Counted from the stretch's first letter, positions 1-5,322 are shown. The stretch: DNA of 5,477 nucleotides from a bacterium (GCA_025362415.1 JANYGM010000390.1:1-5477), one strand, 5' to 3'. Translations and numbers: made by a program. The notes: generated by a model from the sequence alone, not told the origin.

Positions 1-657
1 CTCCACAATATCAATGGCTGGGCGTTCACCGTTTGCAACAGATTTTTTGACAAGTTCCAAGCGTTTTTCATTGACAATAACATTATTTTTAACAACAATA
101 TAGGTTTGATAATTTTTGACCCAAAGCCAATAATGTTCTATTGCGTCCATCAGAAGGTCATTGATTGTTGCCCGTTGTTCTGTATTTGCCATAGTAGCAA
201 AAATTTTTGCTTGTTTCAAAAATGCCCTTCTTTTATCCATAAGCAAGTTTTTAGCAAGAGGCACACTTACACCAAAATAGTTGGTTTGTCCAAGCGTTGA
301 AGTAGATTCTGTGCGCTCACCGCTAAGATTTTCTGCACCTGCAAAAATTTCTACGCCATACCACGTAGGTAGCCTTACTTCTGGCATTACATACTCGTAA
401 TAATCTGTTCCACCAAAAATCTTGCGCCCTGCTTGTAGGCTCAAAACGGGGTCAAAACCTGCACGAGAAGTTGTTATATCTGCTTTTGCTTTTTGTATAT
501 TGATATATGCTTGCTTTGAAATGGGGTGATATTGTCGTACAATTTGTAAAATTTGCGCTGCATTGATTGTTTTTATAGAATCTTTGGGTATATTTTGAGC
601 TTTTATTTCAAAATATATCAAAAATAAAAAAATAAAAAACAGAATATTTTTCTTCAT
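1..657 (-). CDS. TolC-family outer membrane efflux protein, N-terminal part (runs off left edge)
   Basis: Reading the minus strand from ATG at 657-655 gives 219 codons open to base 1, so the C-terminal part (about half, if the protein has the family's usual 420-480 residues) is missing. It opens with a signal peptide: MKKN, a hydrophobic stretch (residues 5-16), then EIKA|QN with likely cleavage after Ala20. The mature part has the typical outer-membrane-factor opening: an A..IL..V..-HP helix (around residues 34-45), an Ile/Ala-rich helix ending in ADITTSRAGFDPVL, then beta-strand-like sequence and long helices up to residue 219. TolC-type proteins form trimeric outer-membrane ducts for efflux pumps or type I secretion; substrate and partner cannot be told here. 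No Shine-Dalgarno is seen before the ATG, which is usual for Bacteroidota. Family call is confident; the specific role is not. Confidence 0.88.
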   Translation of the reverse strand, partial: MKKNILFFIFLFLIYFEIKAQNIPKDSIKTINAAQILQIVRQYHPISKQAYINIQKAKADITTSRAGFDPVLSLQAGRKIFGGTDYYEYVMPEVRLPTWYGVEIFAGAENLSGERTESTSTLGQTNYFGVSVPLAKNLLMDKRRAFLKQAKIFATMANTEQRATINDLLMDAIEHYWLWVKNYQTYIVVKNNVIVNEKRLELVKKSVANGERPAIDIVE

Positions 658-724
658 TTTGTTGATTTCTTTGTTTTTTGTTTATTTTAGGACTTACGCA
701 AAAAAGTTCTATAACCACCCCCAG

Positions 725-745
725 CCCCTCCTTAGGAAGGAGGGG
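725..745. repeat. REP-like hairpin, left unit of the 688-810 element
   Basis: Perfect 9-bp arms CCCCTCCTT / AAGGAGGGG around loop AGG. On the minus strand the hairpin is followed by CTGGGGGTGG, the counterpart of TTAGGGGTGG after the right-hand unit, so the two units are arranged as an inverted pair. Confidence 0.75.
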
Positions 746-753
746 AGTTTGTC

Positions 754-773
754 CCCCTCCTTTTTAGGAGGGG
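754..773. repeat. REP-like hairpin, right unit of the 688-810 element
   Basis: Perfect 8-bp arms CCCCTCCT / AGGAGGGG around a TTTT loop, followed on the plus strand by TTAGGGGTGG. It is the inverted partner of the hairpin at 725-745. Confidence 0.75.
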
Positions 774-810
774 TTAGGGGTGGTTTTTAATAGGTTTTGC
801 GTAAGTCCTA

Positions 811-1137
811 TATTTAACAAGCAAATGTTTTTAATTGTTTATCTTTTACATCTTAAGCCTAGCTTACTCAAAAGTTAAAAAACCTTTATAAAATTACTCG
901 CAAATTAGCAAAAGAAACGTAACAAAGCAAAAAATTAGCTACGAATAAAATATTACGAAAAAGGTCAGTAGAGAAGTTCCAAAAATTTAATTTCTGATAG
1001 TAATGTTTTTTGTGGTCTTTAGAAAAATCATTCAAAAAGTGCCTAAAAAGTGTACAATTGCCTATTTTGATATAATTACAATTTATTGATTATCAATATT
1101 TTAAATATCAAGAATTTCTACATAACCAAAAAATAGT
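811..1137. other. Intergenic stretch without a recognisable gene
   Basis: Very AT-rich, with stop codons in all frames at short intervals and no tRNA-like fold or conserved motif that I can recognise. The only local structure noted is the palindrome ATTGATTATCAAT at 1085-1097, which recurs in variant form at 5214-5226. It may be decayed sequence between inserted elements. Confidence 0.5.
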
Positions 1138-1145
1138 ATCATTAA
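1138..1145. repeat. Left target-site duplication ATCATTAA
   Basis: The same 8 bases recur at 1325-1332, directly beyond the right terminal inverted repeat of the element at 1146-1324. A matched direct repeat outside matched inverted ends is the signature of transposition. One extra base (C1146) separates it from the left inverted repeat, so the duplication may also be read as 9 bp with one mismatch. Confidence 0.7.
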
Positions 1146-1163
1146 CTGATGTTACGCAGATAT

Positions 1164-1189
1164 TTGTAGAGACGTTGCTTGCAACGTCT
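1164..1189 (+). repeat. Palindromic hairpin unit, left copy
   Basis: Contains AGACGTTGCTTGCAACGTCT (1170-1189), a palindrome with 9-bp arms. The 26-bp unit is identical to the reverse complement of 1261-1286. I recall units of this type (GTAGAGACGTTGC...) as dispersed repeats in Bacteroidota and cyanobacteria; that is memory, not a search. Confidence 0.8.
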
Positions 1190-1260
1190 TAGCATAGAAC
1201 ATTGTATTTATTCCAATTTAATAATTATGTTTTTATTCGCTACTGTATTATTTGTCGTTC

Positions 1261-1286
1261 AGACGTTGCAAGCAACGTCTCTACAA
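1261..1286 (-). repeat. Palindromic hairpin unit, right copy in inverted orientation
   Basis: Exact reverse complement of 1164-1189 across 26 bp. The complete identity of both arms points to recent origin or to maintenance by recombination or replication. Confidence 0.8.
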
Positions 1287-1324
1287 CCAATACATTTCAC
1301 AAAATTATTTCTTGCGTAACATCA

Positions 1325-1332
1325 ATCATTAA
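1325..1332. repeat. Right target-site duplication ATCATTAA
   Basis: Identical to 1138-1145 and directly adjacent to the right terminal inverted repeat that ends at 1324. Confidence 0.7.
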
Positions 1333-1367
1333 TAAAAAATCAACGGTTTACACTCATATTTTGCATT

Positions 1368-1517
1368 TATACACATACGAAAGTGGTTTTGGGGTTTTTG
1401 TATTAAAGTCCCTTCGGGGATTTAGGGGAAACAGGCGCAATTTTTGTTGAGAATTCTCCTACTTACCATATACACTAAAATCTTACTTTATCCCAAAACC
1501 ACTTTCCGAAGTGTATA
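1368..1517. mobile_element. 150-bp element with imperfect 26-bp terminal inverted repeats
   Basis: Bases 1368-1393 match the reverse complement of 1492-1517 at 23 of 26 positions. The inner 14 bases (AAAGTGGTTTTGGG) and outer 7 (TATACAC) are identical, with the differences grouped between them. The interior holds a small hairpin with a CUUCGG tetraloop (1408-1423 region) followed by TTTAGGGG, and the 10-bp palindrome GAGAATTCTC. An open frame of 82 codons across this and the previous element (1202-1450) is composed of repeat sequence and is not a gene. I do not see a convincing target duplication, so this may be an older MITE or the remnant of a larger insertion. Confidence 0.65.
1408..1421 (+). 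repeat. UUCG-tetraloop hairpin followed by TTTAGGGG
   Basis: AGTCCC-TTCG-GGGATT folds as a short stem (one G-U pair) closed by the unusually stable cUUCGg tetraloop, and runs into TTTAGGGG. The hairpin-plus-TTAGGGG layout is the same as at 754-780, which suggests that the two elements carry related REP-like units. Confidence 0.5.
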
Positions 1518-1840
1518 TTCCTAAATTATTTTTGCTGCTTTGAAAAAGATTTGCTACCTTGTAAAAGATTAGTTTTAAAATAGTAGCAGACTTGGGCTTG
1601 GACAAGATGTTACTAATGGAAAAACTATTCTTACGTGAGATAAATTTTAATAATTTTTTGCATAAGTAATAAGACTTATTTTGTTGATAATCAGCAATTT
1701 AAAAGTTTTAACAATTATTCATTTTAATTTGCCTTATTAAAAAATAAAATGGCATTACTTGCTAATTTTACGGCGTTAAGACTTGTGTATGAACAAGTTA
1801 TCTTATAATCTGTATTCATCTTGTATTTATTTGTATATCT
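1518..1840. other. Intergenic stretch without a recognisable gene
   Basis: AT-rich and without a usable open frame on either strand; the minus-strand frame at 1724-1969 is a shadow of the gene starting at 1841. It contains the short palindrome AATAAG-A-CTTATT (1668-1680), GTTGATAATCAGCAA (from 1683), and a TATAAT-like hexamer at 1804-1809, 31 bp before the next gene. The hexamer may be chance, because Bacteroidota promoters normally follow TAnnTTTG. The 5' control region of the 1841 gene should lie here. Confidence 0.4.
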
Positions 1841-2248
1841 GTGGCAACAATAACTCCCCAATTTAGTATTTCTTTTGCACGAAAAACGCCTATTGTGATG
1901 CTCGTAACGCTTGTGATTGTGCTTGTGTTTGTGAATATAGCACTTTTTGTGCAACCTTTGGTACAACAAAAAACAATTATTATTATCAATATTTTGGCAG
2001 TTTTGGTAGTATTTTGGGTGCTTACTGCGCCTTATGTATTGCTACAAAATGAATCAATACGGATAACTGCGTCTGTTTTTAGTACCATTGTTGCAAGGAA
2101 AAATCTAATAAAAGAAATCATCATCAAAGAGGAAAAAACTATTATTTTGATGCAAAATGACCAAAAATATTACATAGAATTTATCAAAATCAAGGAAAAT
2201 CAAAGAGAAGATTTTAAAGAAAATTTAGCTAAATATCTCTTGAATTAG
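1841..2248 (+). CDS. Small two-TM membrane protein with basic C-terminal domain, function unknown
   Basis: The 135-residue frame starts at GTG 1841; the frame is open back to 1793 but offers no ATG, and the stop is TAG at 2246-2248. The N-terminus is cytoplasmic-looking (R14, K15), followed by two hydrophobic segments at about residues 17-37 and 45-66 joined by a short VQPLVQQK turn. The remaining 70 residues are Lys/Ile-rich and alternate hydrophobic and polar residues (SIRIT, KEIIIKEEKTIILMQN, KYYIEFIKIKE), ending in a helix (REDFKENLAKYLLN). The beta-hairpins-plus-C-terminal-helix layout resembles short bacterial PH-like membrane proteins common in Bacteroidota; that resemblance is by eye and weak. 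It would sit in the inner membrane with both ends inside. It is transcribed alone and closed by the hairpin at 2281-2336. Existence is likely, the start less certain, the function unknown. Confidence 0.65.
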   Translation: MATITPQFSISFARKTPIVMLVTLVIVLVFVNIALFVQPLVQQKTIIIINILAVLVVFWVLTAPYVLLQNESIRITASVFSTIVARKNLIKEIIIKEEKTIILMQNDQKYYIEFIKIKENQREDFKENLAKYLLN

Positions 2249-2280
2249 GAATTTCAAATTAGAAATTTTGAATGAATATA

Positions 2281-2336
2281 AAAAATAAATTATAGTCTGC
2301 ACCTTAAAAATTAAGGTCAGATTATAATTTATTTTT
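2281..2336. terminator. Long hairpin terminator after the small membrane protein gene
   Basis: Arms 2281-2307 and 2311-2336 pair over 26 base pairs with one G-U pair (G2295-T2322), one bulged C (2300) and an AAA loop. The outer part is AAAAATAAATTATA against TATAATTTATTTTT, so either transcript ends in a U-rich stretch. It can therefore act in both directions, isolating the carboxylase gene from the gene before it. It begins 32 bases after the stop codon. Confidence 0.75.
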
Positions 2337-2367
2337 CATTTTTAGCTAGTTTTTCCATATATTTTTT

Positions 2368-2387
2368 TATTTTTGGAAATAATTTTG
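2368..2387 (+). promoter_or_regulatory. Candidate Bacteroidota -7 elements for the carboxylase gene
   Basis: Two exact TAnnTTTG matches occur, at 2368-2375 (TATTTTTG) and 2380-2387 (TAATTTTG), downstream of the terminator and 70-90 bases before the ATG at 2458. No clear TTTG -33 element is present about 19 bases upstream of either. In such AT-rich DNA the matches could be chance, so this is a weak call. Confidence 0.3.
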
Positions 2388-2457
2388 AATTCCCTGAAAT
2401 TATCCTCAAAAAATCAATAAGAAATCAATAAAAACAAATTTATAATTATTATATTAA

Positions 2458-4017
2458 ATGCCAAACAGCAAAGAAAAATATACCGTTTTAGCAACCAAAA
2501 ATGCAGAAGCATTGCTTGGTGGTGGACAAGATAGAATAGATGCACAACATAAAAAAGGAAAACTCTCAGCTCGTGAGCGAATAGATTTTTTGCTTGATGA
2601 AGGTTCATTTGAAGAAATTGGTAAGTTTGTGATGCACCGCACACGTGATTTTGGTATGGATAAGCAACATTTTTTGGGTGATGGTGTAGTAACAGGCTAC
2701 GGAACTATCAACGGAAGACTTATTTATGTCTTTTCACAGGATTTTACAGTATTTGGAGGTTCATTATCAGAGGCTTATGCAGAAAAAATCTGTAAGATAA
2801 TGGATTTGGCTATGAAAAATGGCGCACCAATTATTGGTTTAAACGACTCTGGGGGCGCACGCATACAAGAAGGTGTAGTTTCTTTGGCAGGTTATGCAGA
2901 TATTTTCTACAAAAATACACAAGCATCTGGCGTTATCCCACAAATTTCTGCCATTATGGGTCCTTGTGCTGGTGGAGCGGTTTATTCCCCTGCCATTACG
3001 GATTTTATTATGATGGTTGAAAATACCTCTTATATGTTTGTTACAGGTCCTAATGTGGTAAAAACTGTTACTCACGAAGATGTTACTTCTGAAGAACTTG
3101 GTGGTGCAAGTACACATAGCACCAAATCAGGCGTTACACATTTTTCTTGCGCCAATGAAATAGAATGTATCAATAATCTTAAAAAACTTTTGTCTTATCT
3201 TCCTCAAAATTGTGAAGATAATGCTCCAATGGAAGATTATGAAGAAAAAACTGGTGCAGGTGAAAGTTTACCTAGTTTGGATAGCATCATTCCAGAAAAT
3301 CCTAATCAGCCTTATGATATGCGTGAGGTGATAGAAACGGTGGTGGACAAAGATAGTTTTTTTGAAGTGCATAAAAATTTCGCTGAAAATATTGTTGTTG
3401 GTTTTGCACGTTTGGCAGGTCGTAGTATTGGTATTGTGGGCAATCAGCCTGCGGTTTTGGCAGGTGTTTTAGATATCAATTCTAGTACAAAAGCAGCCCG
3501 TTTTGTACGTTTTTGTGATAGTTTTAATATTCCTTTGCTAGTTTTGGAAGATGTACCAGGCTTTTTGCCAGGAACAGACCAAGAATGGCACGGAATTATT
3601 ACGAATGGTGCAAAACTTTTGTATGCGTTTTGTGAAGCAACTGTGCCACGTATTACGGTCATCACACGCAAGGCTTATGGTGGTGCGTATGATGTAATGA
3701 ACTCCAAACATATTGGCGCAGATATGAATTACGCTTGGCCTACCGCAGAAATTGCTGTTATGGGCGCAAAAGGCGCAGCAGAAATCATTTTTAAAGCAGA
3801 AATTTCTAGCGCAGAAAATCCAACAGAAAAACTAAACGAAAAAGTGGAAGAATACGATAGGAAATTTGCAAATCCCTATCGTGCTGCTTACAGAGGCTAT
3901 ATTGATGAGGTAATTATGCCAAATGAAACTCGTCAGAAACTTATTAGAGCCTTCAAAATGCTTGAAAATAAAGTAGTAGTTGCACCACGTAAAAAACACG
4001 GAAATATACCTTTGTAG
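2458..4017 (+). CDS. pccB: Acyl-CoA carboxylase carboxyltransferase (beta) subunit, probably propionyl-CoA carboxylase
   Basis: The 519-residue protein is full length for the family (about 510-530). It transfers CO2 from carboxybiotin to an acyl-CoA, giving (S)-methylmalonyl-CoA if the substrate is propionyl-CoA, in the cytoplasm. Two crotonase-fold halves are visible. The N-half has HKKGKLSARERIDFLLD (31-47), QDFTVFGGSLSE (94-105), and oxyanion-type glycines in SGGARIQEG (131-139) and GPCAGGAVYSPAITDF (168-183). The C-half has FVRFCDSFNIPLL (349-361), DVPGFLPGTDQE (365-376), RKAYGGAYDVMNSK (404-417) and MGAKGAAEI (435-443). Asp422 in GADMNYAWPTAE corresponds, as I recall, to the residue linked to propionyl preference in Streptomyces PccB. 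ATG at 2458 is the only sensible start, with no Shine-Dalgarno. No biotin carboxylase or carrier gene is in view, so those must be encoded elsewhere. Butyryl-CoA, or a methylmalonyl-CoA decarboxylase alpha role, is possible but less likely. Confidence 0.95.
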   Translation: MPNSKEKYTVLATKNAEALLGGGQDRIDAQHKKGKLSARERIDFLLDEGSFEEIGKFVMHRTRDFGMDKQHFLGDGVVTGYGTINGRLIYVFSQDFTVFGGSLSEAYAEKICKIMDLAMKNGAPIIGLNDSGGARIQEGVVSLAGYADIFYKNTQASGVIPQISAIMGPCAGGAVYSPAITDFIMMVENTSYMFVTGPNVVKTVTHEDVTSEELGGASTHSTKSGVTHFSCANEIECINNLKKLLSYLPQNCEDNAPMEDYEEKTGAGESLPSLDSIIPENPNQPYDMREVIETVVDKDSFFEVHKNFAENIVVGFARLAGRSIGIVGNQPAVLAGVLDINSSTKAARFVRFCDSFNIPLLVLEDVPGFLPGTDQEWHGIITNGAKLLYAFCEATVPRITVITRKAYGGAYDVMNSKHIGADMNYAWPTAEIAVMGAKGAAEIIFKAEISSAENPTEKLNEKVEEYDRKFANPYRAAYRGYIDEVIMPNETRQKLIRAFKMLENKVVVAPRKKHGNIPL

Positions 4018-4106
4018 TGTGTAGTGAAATAGTGAGTAGTGAGTAGTGAAATACATTGTACTACGACTTTTATACTACACACTATTTCACTACACACTAC
4101 ACACTA
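4013..4106. repeat. Inverted arrays of a TAGTGnG heptamer spanning the carboxylase stop codon and intergenic gap
   Basis: From the stop codon on, the plus strand reads TAGTGTG, TAGTGAAA, TAGTGAG, TAGTGAG, TAGTGAAA (4015-4051). From 4106 backwards the minus strand reads TAGTGTG, TAGTGTG, TAGTGAAA, TAGTGTG, TAGTATA. Bases 4013-4040 pair with 4074-4101 over 28 positions with one mismatch, leaving a 33-base loop. The plus-strand hairpin is followed by an A-run, not a T-run, so it does not look like an ordinary terminator for pccB. It may affect mRNA stability or attenuate readthrough into the permease gene, which starts 13 bases after the array. Confidence 0.8.
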
Positions 4107-4118
4107 AAAAAAGACATT

Positions 4119-5177
4119 ATGATAAAATTTATTTTACAAAGATTAGGCTATGGTTTTTTGGTTATTTTGGGAGTGGTAATGGTGGTTTTTTTGCTATTTT
4201 TTACTGTACCAGGTGACCCAGTTTCTATGATGGTAGACCAACAAGCCGACAAAACCATTAGAGATGCCATACGCAAAGATTTGGGACTTGACCAGCCTTT
4301 GCATACACAGTTGTATATGTATATGCGTGATTTGTCGCCTGTTTCTGTTCACCCAGACACACCAAAAGAAAAGGAAAAATATGGTTTTGCTAGACTTATT
4401 CCGTTAGGAGAAAGCGTTTTTGTGTTGAAATACCCTTATTTGGGGCGTTCTTTTCAGACCAACCAAAAAGTAAGTGATATTGTGTCGCAACGTGTAAGCC
4501 TCACTATTATTTTGGCACTTGCAGCTATGTTTTTTGCAACTGTGGTGGGCATTACTTTGGGGATTTTTGCCGCACTCAAACAAAATACTTTTTGGGACGG
4601 ATTTATTTCTGTAGTGTCTGTTTTTGGGATTTCTACGCCATCTTTTGTGGCTGCAAGCATTATTTCGCTCATTTTTGGCTATATGATAGGACCTTATATT
4701 GGGCTGAATGGCATTGGTACACTTTGGGAAATTGACCCTATTAGTGGAAACAAAATTTTGCACCTCAAAAACCTAATTTTGCCTGCACTTACACTAGGAA
4801 TACGCCCTTTGGCTATCATTGTACAACTTACAAGAAGTTCTATGTTAGAGGTTTTGTCGCAAGATTATATTCGTACTGCACGTGCAAAAGGACTGTCAAA
4901 TTATAAAGTAATTGTAAAACACGCCCTAAAAAATGCCTTAAATCCTGTTGTAAGCACTATTTCCAATTGGTTGGCATCACTTTTGGCAGGCGCATTTTTT
5001 ATAGAAACTATTTTTGATTACAAAGGCTTAGGTTTTGAAACCATACAAGCACTTGACAGACGAGATTTACCTATTATTATGGGAGCTACGCTGGTTGTAG
5101 CGAGTGTTTTTGTGATTATCAATTTAATTGCAGACTTGCTCTATGCTGTCATTGACCCAAGAATAAGACTTAATTAG
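4119..5177 (+). CDS. ABC transporter permease, DppB/OppB type (peptide/nickel importer family)
   Basis: ATG at 4119 gives 352 residues. The same frame is open upstream to a TTG at 4056, but those 21 codons are heptamer repeat sequence (YYDFYTTHYFTTHYTLKK), whereas MIKFILQRLGYGFLVILGV is the classic start of the family, so 4119 is chosen. Six membrane segments are evident, near 9-30, 127-152, 160-190, 217-238, 275-297 and 318-343. The family motif PGDP is at 31-34. The ATPase-coupling EAA-type loop is QDYIRTARAKGLSNYKVIVKHAL (248-270), and the conserved ending is DPRIRL (346-351). The periplasmic region between TM1 and TM2 is long, with a charged stretch (DTPKEKEKYG, 80-89). DppB-type permeases pair with a DppC-type permease, one or two ATPases and a binding protein; none is in view, and a terminator follows. 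Substrate cannot be assigned: di/oligopeptide is the default. Confidence 0.92.
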   Translation: MIKFILQRLGYGFLVILGVVMVVFLLFFTVPGDPVSMMVDQQADKTIRDAIRKDLGLDQPLHTQLYMYMRDLSPVSVHPDTPKEKEKYGFARLIPLGESVFVLKYPYLGRSFQTNQKVSDIVSQRVSLTIILALAAMFFATVVGITLGIFAALKQNTFWDGFISVVSVFGISTPSFVAASIISLIFGYMIGPYIGLNGIGTLWEIDPISGNKILHLKNLILPALTLGIRPLAIIVQLTRSSMLEVLSQDYIRTARAKGLSNYKVIVKHALKNALNPVVSTISNWLASLLAGAFFIETIFDYKGLGFETIQALDRRDLPIIMGATLVVASVFVIINLIADLLYAVIDPRIRLN

Positions 5178-5207
5178 GTACGAAATATGAGGTACGAGGT
5201 ACGAATG
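5176..5207 (+). repeat. AGGTACG heptamer array beginning on the permease stop codon
   Basis: AGGTACG occurs at 5176-5182, 5190-5196 and 5197-5203, with AAATATG filling the missing unit at 5183-5189, so the register is exactly seven bases. The first unit includes the AG of the TAG stop. The sequence differs from the array behind pccB but has the same period and position. Confidence 0.7.
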
Positions 5208-5213
5208 TAAAAC

Positions 5214-5226
5214 ATTGATAATCAAT
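5214..5226. repeat. Palindrome ATTGATAATCAAT
   Basis: A perfect 6-bp-arm palindrome with one central base. A near copy (ATTGATTATCAAT) stands at 1085-1097 and a partial one from 1683. It could be a protein-binding site or simply common AT-rich sequence. Confidence 0.35.
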
Positions 5227-5281
5227 TTATTATATACTTTTCTTATAGCAGAAATTAGTTGTAGTATCTCACTTAACACTA

Positions 5282-5322
5282 AAAAAACCTTCATAAGTCT
5301 AATAGCTTTATGAAGGTTTTTT
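5282..5322. terminator. Rho-independent terminator after the permease gene
   Basis: AAAAAACCTTCATAA (5282-5296) pairs perfectly with 5308-5322 around an 11-base loop. The plus-strand stem ends in a T-run (5317-5322), then ATTTTG. The A-run on the other side makes it usable from either direction. It lies 104 bases after the stop codon, which argues that the permease gene is the last gene of its transcript. Confidence 0.8.

Larger units (their letters stand above)
688..810. mobile_element. 123-bp MITE-like element with 16-bp terminal inverted repeats and internal GC-rich hairpins
   Basis: TAGGACTTACGCAAAA at 688-703 is the exact reverse complement of 795-810. Inside, 713-732 and 766-785 are inverted copies with two differences, and each half carries its own hairpin (725-745 with arms CCCCTCCTT/AAGGAGGGG; 754-773 with arms CCCCTCCT/AGGAGGGG). 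The whole can fold either as one long hairpin or as a cruciform with two stems. It has no coding capacity. The outermost TA at both ends would fit a TA target duplication as made by IS630/Tc1-type transposases, but since TA is also part of the inverted repeat this is only suggestive. It lies 31 bp upstream of the TolC-family start codon and so could affect that gene's transcription. Confidence 0.8.
1146..1324. mobile_element. MITE-like element (about 179 bp) with terminal inverted repeats and flanking 8-bp direct repeat
   Basis: TGATGTTACGCA at 1147-1158 is the exact reverse complement of 1313-1324. ATCATTAA lies immediately outside both ends. Inside is a second, 26-bp perfect inverted pair (1164-1189 and 1261-1286), each copy itself a palindrome centred on AGACGTTGC-TT-GCAACGTCT. 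The core between them (1190-1260) is AT-rich and non-coding. An 8-9 bp duplication argues against an IS630/Tc1-type (TA) mechanism, so this element was mobilised by a different transposase class from that suggested for 688-810, although both ends share TTACGCA. No transposase is encoded in the window, so mobilisation would be in trans. Confidence 0.8.

Noticed and set aside
106..300. 64-codon plus-strand open frame
   Set aside because: It lies opposite the TolC-family gene, whose minus-strand translation is clearly the real one.
1202..1450. 82-codon plus-strand open frame
   Set aside because: It spans the interior of one MITE, the gap and part of a second element, and encodes both repeat palindromes. 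It has no gene-like composition.
688..1517. A multi-gene defence or other new protein-coding system
   Set aside because: No coding frame survives inspection in this stretch; its structure is fully described by small inverted-repeat elements.
1783..1809. Sigma70-like promoter (TTGTGT, 15 bp, TATAAT) before the 1841 gene
   Set aside because: Spacing is short and Bacteroidota housekeeping promoters use TTTG/TAnnTTTG; a TATAAT match is expected by chance in such AT-rich DNA.
1724..1969. Minus-strand frame rich in His, Lys and Tyr
   Set aside because: Antisense to the start of the 1841 gene, with low-complexity composition caused by AT-rich codons read backwards.
2839..3117. Minus-strand open frames inside pccB (also 2414-2644, 3444-3671, 3832-4056)
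   Set aside because: Shadows of a strongly conserved plus-strand gene, with no family resemblance.
4013..4106. CRISPR-like array
   Set aside because: Units are 7-8 bases with no spacers and are arranged as an inverted pair, so this is a short tandem repeat hairpin.
4056..4118. Upstream TTG as the permease start
   Set aside because: The extra 21 residues are translated repeat, and the typical DppB N-terminus begins exactly at ATG 4119.
4404..4763. Minus-strand frames of 119 and 72 codons inside the permease gene
   Set aside because: They are antisense to conserved membrane segments and coupling loop; no sign of independent coding.
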